Shown here: in pieces, positions 53,113-63,082 of the stretch
How the letters are laid out: every line of letters starts with the position of its first letter
How positions within the stretch are numbered: position 1 is the first letter of the stretch
Source: CBDFGK01 sp965247075
GTDB lineage: Bacteria; Pseudomonadota; Gammaproteobacteria; Pseudomonadales; Halieaceae
Direction: 5' to 3'
DNA length: 64,000 bases
Assembly: GCA_965247075.1 (NCBI GenBank)
Contig: CBDFGK010000002.1
Span: 434,001-498,000, forward strand
Made by a program: the position numbers and the translations under genes
Notes under the pieces: generated by a model
Told to the model about the DNA's origin: nothing
Databases searched by the model: none
Seen by the model: the letters and a program-made list of their open reading frames with translations, nothing else

Positions 53113-56100
53113 AAGATTATCTTTTGGACAAGCTCACCACCTGGTTGTGGTCCAGCATCGTGATATTTATCGTGGTGTTGGCGGTATATGCCAGTTTCGG
53201 GCGGCTTGTCACCACCAACCTGGCGCAGTATCGGGAACCGCTGCTGCGCGAACTCAATGCGCGCATCAATTTTGTGGTGGAAGTGGACGGATTGCAGGGT
53301 AGCTGGTCTACCTTCACGCCGCGTATTGAGCTGCAAGGTGTCAGAGTGGCGGGTGATGCTCACGCGCCGATGGCGGTGGAGATTGCCTCCCTGCATGCCG
53401 AGATTGATGTGCTGCAATCACTCCTGACTGGCACAATCCAGTTTTTCGAGCTGGTGGCCTCAAAGGCAAATGTGCATGTAGATGTTAGTGCCGCCGGAGA
53501 GTTGCGGCTGCCGGGCTTCCCCGTGGTGGCGGGCGGTAGTAGTTTTGGCAGTCCCTTGTACGACTTTGTTCTCAACGCTGAGAAACTTCAATTTGAGGAA
53601 TTGACTATCAGCATCCACCGGGATGCGGAGCTGCGTCAGTTGCATGTGAATACCAGCCTGTTGCGCGACCGGGACTTCCGTCGTTTCAAATTGTCGCTGT
53701 TGTCTCCCAGCCGAGAGGCATGGGTGCGGGTGATTGCGGAGGGCACCGGGTCGTTTACTGATATCGCCAACTTCAGCGGACTGTTGCATCTCGAAACGTC
53801 GCTGGGAGATATTGCCACCTATAACAATTGGCTACAGCCCTTTAATGTGAACGCCCGCCAGGGTCGCTTTGCTATGGAGTTGTGGCTGGATTTCAGTGCC
53901 GGCGATATTTCCGTCGCTGCCAGAGTCGATGGTGATGAACTACAGTTGCAACTGCCGGGAAATGACTTTTCACTGATGGAACTGGCCCATATGGGCGGCA
54001 TTTTCGGCGCGCAATACCAGCAGGGCATCTGGAACTTTGGTCTCAGTGAGCTGACCTTGGTCGGTGCGGAGCGAGAGTTGCAAATTGCCCATCTGCAAGG
54101 CGATTACGATGGCTCCAAGGTGACCTTGTTAAGTCGTGATCTTGAGCTGGAACCGATTGTAGGCTTCCTTGATCAGGACAACTTTTTGCCTGCAGACCTG
54201 CAATGGGTGCTTACCGAGCTGTCACCACGCGGTCACGTCGACAGGGTCACACTGGAGCTAAATCGAATAGGAGAGGCACTCCGCTGGCAGCTACAGTCCA
54301 ATTTTACCGGTGTGGGGGTTGAATCCTTCAAGGGTGCTCCCGGGCTTGCCAATGCGTCGGGCTACGTAGCGATGGATGCGAGTGCGGGCCGGGTCCAGTT
54401 GCAGAGCTCAGATTTTTCCATGTTCTTCCCCACTGTATATCGTGAGCCATTGAAATATTCGACTTTTGAGGCGCAACTGTTGTGGCGTCTGGATGAAGAA
54501 GCCTTCTACATTGCCAGTGGCCCCTTTCGCGGCGAGGGCGAGGATGGCGAGTCCAGGGGACTGTTTGCATTCAATTTTCCCAGGCACAGGACCGAGGTTG
54601 GCGCCGAGATGGATTTGATGGTCGGTGTGGCTCAGGCGCGTGCTTTGAAGAAGGCCAAATATCTTCCCTACACGCTCAGCCAGAACCTGCTGAACTGGCT
54701 GGATGCCAGTATTGGTGAAGGTGTTTTTGAGGAAGGCGGCTTTATCTGGCGTGGTAGCCTGAAGAATCGTGATCACCGCACCGTGCAGCTTTTCTTTGAT
54801 GTGCGTGATACTGAGTTGGATTATCACGCCCACTGGCCACCATTACATGCGGTGAACGGCCTGGTATTGATTGATGATACAGATGTCGACGTGTATGTCG
54901 ACGGTGCCACCTTGCTCGATTCCGAACTGGACGATACCCTGGTGAAATTGCGCAGCAACTCGCAAAAGCAGTTGATATTGACTGTCGAAGGCCATTTAAC
55001 AGGGGATGCGCAAGACGGGCTGACGGTTGTGAATACATCGCCCCTACAAAAAATTGTTGGCAGTACCTTTGCTGATTGGCAGTTACGTGGCCCCTTGCAA
55101 ACCGATCTGCAGCTAGAGATAAACTTGACGGATAGTACGCAGCCACCGTGGGTAAAGGTGGCAACCGCCTGGGACGGGGTCCGGGTTGACGCGGGCAGTA
55201 TTAACATAAGGATCGAGGATGTACGCGGCATCCTTGGCTTTAACTCAGATGCGGGATTTTCTGCCACTGGTATAACCGGCTCCCTGTGGGGTGAATCGCT
55301 GGTGGCAGATGTAAGCCAGGGGCGAGACGGAGAACGCTTGGCCGAGCTCAACATTGCCGCGCACGGCACAGTCCGCGCCGAGGCGGTGAGGAAGTGGCTG
55401 CAACTGGACGTCCTGCGTCTGGCCAGGGGTGAAGCCGAACTGGATGCGCATATCAAGGTACCCAGTGGGGGTGGCGCGCATCTGGAGATTACCAGTGACC
55501 TTGAGGGTGTCTCACTGGACCTTCCCCAGCCATGGGGCAAGCCGGCCACCACCGGCAAGATTATGCACCTGCAGGTACCCCTTAGCCCTGGGCCGCGACG
55601 GGTGTTGCTGGATCTGGAGCGGGAAATCTATCTGGGTGTGCTGGTTGATAATGGTTATTCAGGCGGCTCTCTCGGTTTCGGTGCGCCCCTGCCGGCCGCA
55701 CAGCCGGGTCGATTTTTGTTGGGTGGCAAACTGGATGAACTGGACTGGGCGCAATGGTCTGAGTGTCTCGCTGAATACATTCTGCCTGGCGCTGAGGGTA
55801 CAACTGTAGCAGGGGTGTTGCTGGGTGTGCGCGACTTACAAGTGGGCGTGCTGGAAGTATTCGGGCAGCGCTTCGAGCAGGTTGACATCAGTGCAGATCA
55901 AAGCGCCGATCAATGGCAGGTATCTGTGAATACGAACTGGCTGACGGGCCGGGTGACATTGCCGGTGGACTTTGCCTGGGCGGAGATCAAACTGGACCGG
56001 CTTGATATAGGCAAATTCTCTGAGGGTCTTGCCGGTCGGCTCGGTTCCGTTGATCCCACTGAATTTAGCTTGCTGCCAACCACCGTTGCCATTGCAGAGC

Positions 56101-56975
56101 TTCGCGACAATGAAAACCTGTGGGGCGATGTTGTTTTTGAGTTGGAAGATGACGGAGGCAATTATCACTTCCGAAATATTCGCGGCCATCTGCGTGGCTT
56201 GCAACTTGGTGACGAGGAGGGTCTGACGCTGGACTGGGTGGGGGCGGGGGGCAGCCCGGAGACCTACCTCAGCGGCGTGCTTGGCTTCACGGATTTTGGA
56301 GAGGTACTGCAGCAATATAATTACGACCGGACCATCCAGACCGACCAGGGCCGAGTGGAGATTGATTTGCGCTGGCCAGGGGCGCCCAGTGACTTTGAGC
56401 TGGCGCAATCCAGTGGGCATATGGATATAGACGTGGGGCAGGGTAGTTTTCTTAAAACCTCGGGTACTGCCGAAGGCACCTTGCGAGTTGTGGGTATTTT
56501 GAACCTGGCAGATTTTGTGCGTCGACTGAGCCTGGATGTTTCCTATCTGTTCCAGTCCGGCATTCCTTTTGACAGGATAGAAGGGCAAGTTCAGCTTGAA
56601 CAGGGAATGCTGGAAGTACCCAGTATGCAGATAGCCGGCCCCTCCAGCCGCTTTGAGTTCGCCGGCAGTGCCGATGTGATGGCTGAGACTGTCGACGGGC
56701 AATTGGTTGCCACACTGCCGATTGCCAGTAACCTGCCCTGGATTGCCGCGCTGATTAGCGGCCTGCCGGCGGCGGCGGCGGTCTATGTAGTCAGCAAGTT
56801 GTTTACCAAACAGATGGACAGATTTTCCAGTGCAATCTACCAGGTTCAGGGTCCGTGGAACGAACCTGAAGTGAAATTTGAGAGAATATTCGACAACACG
56901 GCGCAGCCCCAAAAAGCAAATACAGGGCAATCGAGCACTGAGCAATCCAGTGCCGAGGCATCAGGGAGCCGATAA
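53109..56975 (+). CDS. yhdP: YhdP-family AsmA-like envelope protein
   Basis: The 1288-residue protein has an N-terminal membrane helix (~14-35) and a long beta-rich AsmA/TamB/VPS13-like bridge domain (LDWVGAGGSPE and FEFAGSADVMAETVD in the C-terminal DUF3971/AsmA_2 region). YhdP moves phospholipids between inner and outer membranes. The TTG start overlaps the maf stop. In many gammaproteobacteria rng (RNase G) separates maf and yhdP; it is absent here. The 3' end overlaps darP by 15 bp, tail to tail. Confidence 0.92.
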   Translation: MKDYLLDKLTTWLWSSIVIFIVVLAVYASFGRLVTTNLAQYREPLLRELNARINFVVEVDGLQGSWSTFTPRIELQGVRVAGDAHAPMAVEIASLHAEIDVLQSLLTGTIQFFELVASKANVHVDVSAAGELRLPGFPVVAGGSSFGSPLYDFVLNAEKLQFEELTISIHRDAELRQLHVNTSLLRDRDFRRFKLSLLSPSREAWVRVIAEGTGSFTDIANFSGLLHLETSLGDIATYNNWLQPFNVNARQGRFAMELWLDFSAGDISVAARVDGDELQLQLPGNDFSLMELAHMGGIFGAQYQQGIWNFGLSELTLVGAERELQIAHLQGDYDGSKVTLLSRDLELEPIVGFLDQDNFLPADLQWVLTELSPRGHVDRVTLELNRIGEALRWQLQSNFTGVGVESFKGAPGLANASGYVAMDASAGRVQLQSSDFSMFFPTVYREPLKYSTFEAQLLWRLDEEAFYIASGPFRGEGEDGESRGLFAFNFPRHRTEVGAEMDLMVGVAQARALKKAKYLPYTLSQNLLNWLDASIGEGVFEEGGFIWRGSLKNRDHRTVQLFFDVRDTELDYHAHWPPLHAVNGLVLIDDTDVDVYVDGATLLDSELDDTLVKLRSNSQKQLILTVEGHLTGDAQDGLTVVNTSPLQKIVGSTFADWQLRGPLQTDLQLEINLTDSTQPPWVKVATAWDGVRVDAGSINIRIEDVRGILGFNSDAGFSATGITGSLWGESLVADVSQGRDGERLAELNIAAHGTVRAEAVRKWLQLDVLRLARGEAELDAHIKVPSGGGAHLEITSDLEGVSLDLPQPWGKPATTGKIMHLQVPLSPGPRRVLLDLEREIYLGVLVDNGYSGGSLGFGAPLPAAQPGRFLLGGKLDELDWAQWSECLAEYILPGAEGTTVAGVLLGVRDLQVGVLEVFGQRFEQVDISADQSADQWQVSVNTNWLTGRVTLPVDFAWAEIKLDRLDIGKFSEGLAGRLGSVDPTEFSLLPTTVAIAELRDNENLWGDVVFELEDDGGNYHFRNIRGHLRGLQLGDEEGLTLDWVGAGGSPETYLSGVLGFTDFGEVLQQYNYDRTIQTDQGRVEIDLRWPGAPSDFELAQSSGHMDIDVGQGSFLKTSGTAEGTLRVVGILNLADFVRRLSLDVSYLFQSGIPFDRIEGQVQLEQGMLEVPSMQIAGPSSRFEFAGSADVMAETVDGQLVATLPIASNLPWIAALISGLPAAAAVYVVSKLFTKQMDRFSSAIYQVQGPWNEPEVKFERIFDNTAQPQKANTGQSSTEQSSAEASGSR

Positions 56976-57479
56976 GTAACCGGTTTCGGCAAGTTCTCGC
57001 AGGTATTTGAATAGTTTGCGGCTGGCAGCGGGTGGCTTGCCGCTACTGCTTTCCCGTTGATGCTGCCGTACCAGTTGTCGCAAGTGTTGCCGGTCGGCGG
57101 CGGGGAAGCTGTTTACGACCATTTCTGTGGCTGTCGCGCCATCGCTTAGCAGGGCATCTCTGAGCTTTTCCAGTTCGTGGAAGACGTCGGCATTGTGTTG
57201 CCGTGTTTGATGTAAATCGACCAGCGCGCGCTGAATGGGCTCGGCATCTATATTGCGCATGATTTTGCCAATATATTGCATATGACGCCGCCTGGCGCTA
57301 TTGCTGCGAATGCGCTGGGCTTCCTCAATCGCGCGCAGCAGTTGTTCACTGTCTATATGAATGCGCCCCAGTTCGCTGTCACTCAGTCCGACCAATTGTT
57401 CGCCCAGCTTTTGCAGTGCTGTCATTCGGCGTTTCAACGCCGACTTGCTGGGACCCGATGCTTCCTCTTGCTCATGCAT
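56961..57479 (-). CDS. darP: DarP/YjgA ribosome-associated protein
   Basis: The 172-residue basic helical protein of the DUF615 family has KSALKRRMTALQKLGEQLV near the start and a C-terminal LFKYLRELAE. It acts in 50S subunit maturation. The start MHEQEEA overlaps the mgtE stop by 8 bp. Confidence 0.92.
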   Translation of the reverse strand: MHEQEEASGPSKSALKRRMTALQKLGEQLVGLSDSELGRIHIDSEQLLRAIEEAQRIRSNSARRRHMQYIGKIMRNIDAEPIQRALVDLHQTRQHNADVFHELEKLRDALLSDGATATEMVVNSFPAADRQHLRQLVRQHQRESSSGKPPAASRKLFKYLRELAETGYLSAP

Positions 57480-58830
57480 AAAACAGCGTCGCCAATCCAA
57501 GAAATGACATAAAGCCCACCACATCGGTTACGGTGGTCAACACAACTCCGCCGGCCAGGGCCGGGTCGATATCCAGCCGCTTCATGATAATGGGTATGAG
57601 TGTGCCGGCCAGGCCGGCCGTAACCAGGTTGATTACCATGGCGGCGGCAATGATGGCGCCAATCAACCAGTCTTCAAACCAGAGTGAAGCCGCCACGGCG
57701 ACTACCATGGACCACAGCATGCCATTTAGCAGGCCCACTACAAATTCACGATTGACCAGCCAATTCCGGTTGCTGCGTCCAATCTGACCCAGCGTCATGC
57801 CGCGCACCATCACGATCAGGGTCTGGTTGCCGGCAACGCCGCCCATGCTGGCAACAACAGGCATGAGCACAGCCAGCGCGACAACTTTTTCAATAGTGTC
57901 CTGAAACAGGCTGACTACCGATGCGGCGACCGCCGCGGCCAGCAGGTTGATACCCAACCAGATGGCCCGCCGCGGCATGGTTTTGAATACCGGTGCAAAG
58001 GTGTCCTGATCCTCGTCCAGTCCCGCCATGCTCATTAGCGAGTGATCTGCATCCTCGCGAATTACATCAACCACGTCATCAATAGTGATGCGGCCCAGCA
58101 ACTTGCCGGCTTCGTCCACAACCGGTGCCGACACCCAGTCATGCCGTTCAAATAGCTGGGCGACCTCGCTGTCTTCCATATCGGCGGCAATGGCATTGAC
58201 ATCCGTTTCCATGACCTCGCGCACAATGGCGGCGGTATCAGAGGTGAGCAGGGTGCGCAGTGGCAGCAGGCCAATAAAACGGTCTGAGCGATTGACGACA
58301 ATGAGGTTGTCTGTCATGGCCGGGATTTCATCGTGACGCCGCAGGTATCTCAGAACCAGGTCGACGGTATGGCGAGCACGCACGGTTATTGTGTCGGTAT
58401 TCATCAAACCGCCGGCGGTATTCTCGGGGTACTCCAGTACTTGTTCTACCCGTGTGCGATCCTGCTGATCCATGGCACGCAAGACTTCTTGCAGAACTTT
58501 TTCGGGTAGCCGTTGCAGGATGTCAGCGACATCATCCGGTTGCAGGCCTTCAGTTGCGGCGGCCACTTCCTCGGCATCCATACTGCGCAAAAACTGCGAT
58601 TGTAGCTCGTCACCCAACTCCTGCAGAATCTCGCCTTCATCGGCATCGTCCACTAACTGCCATAACACAGCGCGGGTAGGGGGAGGAGAAGACTCCAGTA
58701 AATGTGCGATATCGGTGGGAGGAAGAGCATTGAGCATGCGCCTGACATTGGCGAAGGTGCCGCTGCTCAGCGCCGTGACCAGTTCATCCAGTTGCGCCAG
58801 TGTTTTGTTCTGCTTGCCCTGGTGAGGCAC
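57472..58830 (-). CDS. mgtE: Magnesium transporter MgtE
   Basis: The 452-residue transporter has an N-terminal superhelical domain (~1-130), paired CBS domains (~135-255) that sense Mg2+, and five C-terminal helices from about residue 290 with PVVASMGGVAGNQTL, the conserved pore motif. It lies between npr and darP on the same strand. Confidence 0.96.
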   Translation of the reverse strand: MPHQGKQNKTLAQLDELVTALSSGTFANVRRMLNALPPTDIAHLLESSPPPTRAVLWQLVDDADEGEILQELGDELQSQFLRSMDAEEVAAATEGLQPDDVADILQRLPEKVLQEVLRAMDQQDRTRVEQVLEYPENTAGGLMNTDTITVRARHTVDLVLRYLRRHDEIPAMTDNLIVVNRSDRFIGLLPLRTLLTSDTAAIVREVMETDVNAIAADMEDSEVAQLFERHDWVSAPVVDEAGKLLGRITIDDVVDVIREDADHSLMSMAGLDEDQDTFAPVFKTMPRRAIWLGINLLAAAVAASVVSLFQDTIEKVVALAVLMPVVASMGGVAGNQTLIVMVRGMTLGQIGRSNRNWLVNREFVVGLLNGMLWSMVVAVAASLWFEDWLIGAIIAAAMVINLVTAGLAGTLIPIIMKRLDIDPALAGGVVLTTVTDVVGFMSFLGLATLFYA

Positions 58831-58832
58831 GG

Positions 58833-59102
58833 TTACTCGTTCTCGTCGAAGCGATTTTCAACAAGCCGGATCAGTGCCGCTAGAGCATCCTGTTCATCTG
58901 CACCGTCCACCTGAATTTCCAGTACCGTTCCCTTGGCTGCGGCCAACATCATGATGGACATTATGCTTTTGCCATCAACGAAATTGCCATCCTGGCCAAT
59001 CATGATTTTGCTGGAAAAAGCTGAGGTACAGCTAACAAACTTGGCCGCGGCACGCGCGTGTAGTCCGAGTTTGTTGGTAATTGCTATTTCTTGCCGGAGC
59101 AT
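58833..59102 (-). CDS. ptsO: HPr-like phosphocarrier NPr (PTS-Ntr)
   Basis: The 89-residue HPr-family carrier has active His15 in KLGLHARAAA and regulatory-region Ser46 in DGKSIMSIM. It passes phosphate from EI-Ntr to PtsN. It is 12 bp downstream of rapZ, in the rpoN cluster. Confidence 0.95.
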   Translation of the reverse strand: MLRQEIAITNKLGLHARAAAKFVSCTSAFSSKIMIGQDGNFVDGKSIMSIMMLAAAKGTVLEIQVDGADEQDALAALIRLVENRFDENE

Positions 59103-59114
59103 ATTTTTTACTTG

Positions 59115-59969
59115 TCAGCTCTGTAGTTCACGGTGCCTGATTTTGACGTGAGGATACTGTTCCCGATAGTGATGGAATAGTCTCTCGGCGAGGTATACTG
59201 ACCGATGTTGGCCGCCGGTACAACCGAGCGCAACGGTAATATAGCTGCGATTGTTGTCACGGTAGCGAGGTAGCCAGCGATCCAGGAAGCCGCAAATATC
59301 GTCGAACATCTCTTTCACTGCGGGCTTTTGCTGCAGAAATTCCCTGACCTCAGGATCCCTGCCGGTCATTGACTGCAAGGCTGTCTCCCAGTGAGGGTTG
59401 GGTAGAACACGCAGGTCCCACAGCAGATCAATATCGCTGGGTAGCCCACGCTTGAACCCGAAGGATTGGAACAGGATAGAGATACCGCCCTGTTGCGCGC
59501 CCAGCATTCTATCCCTGATCGCCGAGCGAAGTTCGTAGATGGTCATCTGGCTGGTATCAATGCTTAGTGAGGTGCTGCCGGCGATGGGCTCCAGTATCTC
59601 GTGTTCACTGGCAATGGCCTCAGCCAGTGTGGTTTGCTCGTTGCTGAGGTGATGGCGTCGCCGGGTCTCGCTGAAACGCTTGATGAGGCAATCATTGTCG
59701 GCACCAAGGTAGAGAGTATCGACCTTGATTACATCCGGCAGCGCTGCCAGCAGGTTGGGAAAGTGCGCCAGATCCCGGTGCGCATTGCGGGCGTCGATAC
59801 AGACGGCCAGGCCGGCGGCTGATAATTCGTCATGGAGAGCGCGCTCTACCAGTGCCGGTAGCAGCGCGGCCGGCAGGTTATCTATGCAGTAGAAGCCCTC
59901 GTCTTCAAGCTGATGCAAGGCGGTACTTTTGCCGGAGCCTGAGCGCCCGCTAATTATTATCAGCCGCAT
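59115..59969 (-). CDS. rapZ: RapZ, RNase adapter protein
   Basis: The 284-residue protein has a P-loop GRSGSGKST (residues 8-16) and a C-terminal domain with the ALGCTGGQHRSV motif. RapZ guides RNase E to GlmZ-type small RNAs or acts as a nucleotide-binding regulator. The start MRLIIISGRSG was preferred to an upstream ATG overlapping ptsN. Confidence 0.96.
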   Translation of the reverse strand: MRLIIISGRSGSGKSTALHQLEDEGFYCIDNLPAALLPALVERALHDELSAAGLAVCIDARNAHRDLAHFPNLLAALPDVIKVDTLYLGADNDCLIKRFSETRRRHHLSNEQTTLAEAIASEHEILEPIAGSTSLSIDTSQMTIYELRSAIRDRMLGAQQGGISILFQSFGFKRGLPSDIDLLWDLRVLPNPHWETALQSMTGRDPEVREFLQQKPAVKEMFDDICGFLDRWLPRYRDNNRSYITVALGCTGGQHRSVYLAERLFHHYREQYPHVKIRHRELQS

Positions 59970-59982
59970 TGTATGGCGACCG

Positions 59983-60441
59983 TCAGATTTCAAACCCGAT
60001 CGCTGCGCGGTAGAGTTCCTCGCTGCCATCAGCAGCGCGCAGTGCCTCGCAAAACGTATGTTGACTGAGTAACCGGGCCAGTCCCGCCAGAATATTCAAG
60101 TGCTCCTGTTGTGCCTCCTCAGGCACCAGTAGCAGAAACAAAATATCAACGGTGCCGCCATCGGGCGCATGAAAATCGATGCCCTCGTCGAGAGTGATGA
60201 GCGCCCCCACAGATGTTTTGCAGTTACTGACGCGGCAGTGGGGAATGGCGATACCATCCCCCAAAGCTGTACTGCCCAGTCGTTCGCGTGCCAGTAACTT
60301 GCCATAGACTTCACTGGACTCGAAACTGTGTTGATCCTCGCATATGAGGTTGGCAGCGGTCTCAAAGAGGCGCTTTTTGCTGGTCCCGGGCGCGCGGCAC
60401 AGACAGCGCGCGGGGGTGAGTAGTGTAGTTGGTTTAAGCAT
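59983..60441 (-). CDS. ptsN: PTS-Ntr EIIA component PtsN
   Basis: The 152-residue protein has phospho-His68 in AIPHCRV and the surrounding EIIA fold. It controls potassium and nitrogen responses. It follows hpf directly (shared base). Confidence 0.95.
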   Translation of the reverse strand: MLKPTTLLTPARCLCRAPGTSKKRLFETAANLICEDQHSFESSEVYGKLLARERLGSTALGDGIAIPHCRVSNCKTSVGALITLDEGIDFHAPDGGTVDILFLLLVPEEAQQEHLNILAGLARLLSQHTFCEALRAADGSEELYRAAIGFEI

Positions 60442-60728
60442 CAGTGGCCGCGGCTTTTTTCCTTGTGTTTGATGAGTTGTCTATCGAGTTTATCGGCCAG
60501 CAGGTCAATGGCGGCATACATATCTTCAGAATCTGCCGTGGCGAATATGTCCGCCCCGGAAACATGAATGGTCGCCTCAGCTTTCTGTACCGGCTTTTCG
60601 ACTATCAGCGTCACATCAGTGTTGGTGATTTGGTCAAAGTGACGCTGAAGCCGATCAAATTTTGCCAGCACATAGTCTCTTAGTGCGGGGGTGACTTCGA
60701 CATGATGACCACTGATTGTAATTTGCAT
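60441..60728 (-). CDS. hpf: Ribosome hibernation promoting factor (short HPF)
   Basis: The 95-residue protein has the S30AE domain pattern HVEVTPALRDYVLAKFDRL and ATADSEDMYAAIDLLADKL. It is immediately after rpoN, as in most gammaproteobacteria. Confidence 0.95.
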   Translation of the reverse strand: MQITISGHHVEVTPALRDYVLAKFDRLQRHFDQITNTDVTLIVEKPVQKAEATIHVSGADIFATADSEDMYAAIDLLADKLDRQLIKHKEKSRGH

Positions 60729-60772
60729 ACTTCGCTCCTATATACATTGTAAGTAGAGTAATTGAGCCCAAC

Positions 60773-62254
60773 TCATACTAGTCTCTTGCGCTCATTGGAT
60801 GGTGGAATCATCAGAGATTCCCGGTATTTGGCTATGGTTCTTCTAGCTACCTTAATGCCCTGCTCCTCCAGCAGACTGGTTATTTTACTGTCGCTGAGCG
60901 GCTTGCGCGGATTTTCAGACGCAACCAACCTTTTAATTAGTGCACGAATGGCAGTCGATGAGCACTCGCCCCCGGAGGCGGTACTTACATGACTGGAAAA
61001 AAAATACTTGAGCTCATAGATGCCGCGGGGAGTGTGCATGTACTTCTGGGTGGTTACCCGAGAAATAGTCGATTCGTGCATTTCCACCGCCTCGGCGATG
61101 ACGTGCAATACCAGGGGTTTCATGGCTTCGTCGCCGTATTCCAGAAAAGCTCGTTGGTGCTCTACAATTCCGGTGGCGACCTTCATCAGGGTTTCGTTCC
61201 GACTCTGCAGGCTCTTCAGGAACCAGCGTGCTTCCTGCAAACTGTTGCGCATATAGGTGTTGTCGGGACTGTTGTCAGCGCGTTTTATCAAGCTCGCATA
61301 GGTATTGTTGATCCTCAGTTTGGGCGCGACATCAGGGTTGAGCTCAACTATCCAGCTACCGTTTTGTTTGCGTACGAATACATCTGGAACAATATACTCG
61401 GTATTGTCAGTGCCAATTGTCTGGCCGGGATTTGGGGTTAGCGTTTGAATAAGTGCCAGCGCCTCTTTCAGTTCTGGCTCGCGAATTTTGCTGCGCCGTA
61501 TCAATTGTGCGTAATCGCGATTACCCAGCAACTTCATGTATCGATTTACTAACAGTTTGGCTTCAACGATATAGGGTGTGTCGGCAGGTAGTTGCTGCAA
61601 TTGTACCAGCAGGCATTCACGCAGGTCATGGGTGCAGATACCGACGGGATCAAACTGCTGCAGGCGATGTAACACGGCCATTACTTCGCCCAGGTCAATA
61701 TCCATGTCCGGCTCGAAAGACTCCCGGATTTCCTCCGCACTCAGGCTGAGCCTGCCGTTGTCGTCGGTGGCGTCTACGATGGCGAGAGCGATTACCCGGT
61801 CCAGGTCAGACATACGGGTGAGGTTGAGTTGCCACAGTATATGCTCGTGCAGGGATTCCTGAGTGCCGTTGCGGCTCTCAAAGTCCATGTCCCGGGAGTC
61901 GCTGCCACTCATATTGCCACTGATGGGTGACTGGTAAATGTCTTCCCACAGTGTGTCGACGGGGAGTTCGGCGGGAATACTTGCACTGGGGTCGGAAATG
62001 TCGGTGGCTTCCAAGGAAACCTCTACCGCATCGACTTCGTCAGTTTCAGCATTGTCGTTGTGTTCAGTCTGGCTGGGTAACGGCGCATCCCCATCGTCAT
62101 CTTCGCTCACTTCCAGCATTGGGTTTATCTCCAGAACTGCCTGGATTTCCTGCTGTAAGTCTAGAGTGGAGAGCTGTAATAACTTGATTGCTTGCTGCAA
62201 CTGGGGCGTCATTACCAGTTGTTGGCCCAGCTTGAATTGTAGCGATTGCTTCAT
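60773..62254 (-). CDS. rpoN: RNA polymerase sigma-54 factor
   Basis: The 493-residue factor has N-terminal region I, starting MKQSLQFKLGQQLVMTPQL, an acidic region II, the core-binding and HTH domains, and the RpoN box ARRTIAKYRESL near the end. The frame extends upstream to 62464 but without family residues. It sits between lptB and hpf. Confidence 0.97.
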   Translation of the reverse strand: MKQSLQFKLGQQLVMTPQLQQAIKLLQLSTLDLQQEIQAVLEINPMLEVSEDDDGDAPLPSQTEHNDNAETDEVDAVEVSLEATDISDPSASIPAELPVDTLWEDIYQSPISGNMSGSDSRDMDFESRNGTQESLHEHILWQLNLTRMSDLDRVIALAIVDATDDNGRLSLSAEEIRESFEPDMDIDLGEVMAVLHRLQQFDPVGICTHDLRECLLVQLQQLPADTPYIVEAKLLVNRYMKLLGNRDYAQLIRRSKIREPELKEALALIQTLTPNPGQTIGTDNTEYIVPDVFVRKQNGSWIVELNPDVAPKLRINNTYASLIKRADNSPDNTYMRNSLQEARWFLKSLQSRNETLMKVATGIVEHQRAFLEYGDEAMKPLVLHVIAEAVEMHESTISRVTTQKYMHTPRGIYELKYFFSSHVSTASGGECSSTAIRALIKRLVASENPRKPLSDSKITSLLEEQGIKVARRTIAKYRESLMIPPSNERKRLV

Positions 62255-62348
62255 GGCAAATCTTGAAACTGCAGTAATCCCAGTGTAGCCCTGCCTGCAC
62301 TCGGTGGCAACTTTGGCATGAAAATGGCGTGGCAGGGGGAGCGTGCAG

Positions 62349-63074
62349 TTATAGCTTGAACTCGTGTCCCAGGTACACTTGCCGTACCTGATCATCGGCG
62401 AGAATATCCTCTGCAGTGCCGGTGGCAATGATGTGTCCCTCTCCGACAATGTAGGCTTTCTCACAGATATCCAGGGTCTCGCGAACGTTGTGATCGGTAA
62501 TCAAAATGCCTATGCCGCGTGATTGCAAGTGCTCAATAATCTGCTTGATATCATTGACCGAGACTGGATCTACCCCAGCGAAAGGCTCGTCCAGCAGGAT
62601 GAAGTCGGGTTCTATGGCCAGCGCGCGGGCGATTTCAGCGCGGCGCCGTTCACCGCCTGATAGTGACATACCGAGGCTGGTCCTGATGTGCGTGATGTGG
62701 AATTCTTCCAGCAACTGTTCCATTTTTTCGCGGCGCTGGTATCGGTTGAGGTCTGAGCGGCTCTCCAGGATAGCCATAATATTCTCGGCCACAGACAGCC
62801 TGCGAAATATCGAGGCTTCTTGCGGAAGGTAGCCAATACCCCGGCGGGCGCGACCGTGCATGGGTAGTGCCGTCAAATCCTGGCCATCTATGGCAATGCT
62901 GCCGCGGTCAGCTGTGATAATGCCGACAATCATGTAGAAACAGGTGGTTTTGCCGGCGCCGTTGGGTCCCAGCAGACCGACGATCTGTCCACTGCTGACC
63001 TCCAGTGACACGTTCCGTACAACGGCTCGGCCCCGATAACTTTTGGCTAGGTTACTGGCGGTAAGAATGGCCAC
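62349..63074 (-). CDS. lptB: LPS export ABC ATPase LptB
   Basis: The 241-residue ATPase has Walker A GPNGAGKTT, signature LSGGERRRAEIARAL and Walker B ILLDEPFAGVDP. It powers the LptFG complex. It is 8 bp downstream of lptA. Confidence 0.97.
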   Translation of the reverse strand: MAILTASNLAKSYRGRAVVRNVSLEVSSGQIVGLLGPNGAGKTTCFYMIVGIITADRGSIAIDGQDLTALPMHGRARRGIGYLPQEASIFRRLSVAENIMAILESRSDLNRYQRREKMEQLLEEFHITHIRTSLGMSLSGGERRRAEIARALAIEPDFILLDEPFAGVDPVSVNDIKQIIEHLQSRGIGILITDHNVRETLDICEKAYIVGEGHIIATGTAEDILADDQVRQVYLGHEFKL

Positions 63075-63082
63075 GGCAGCGC

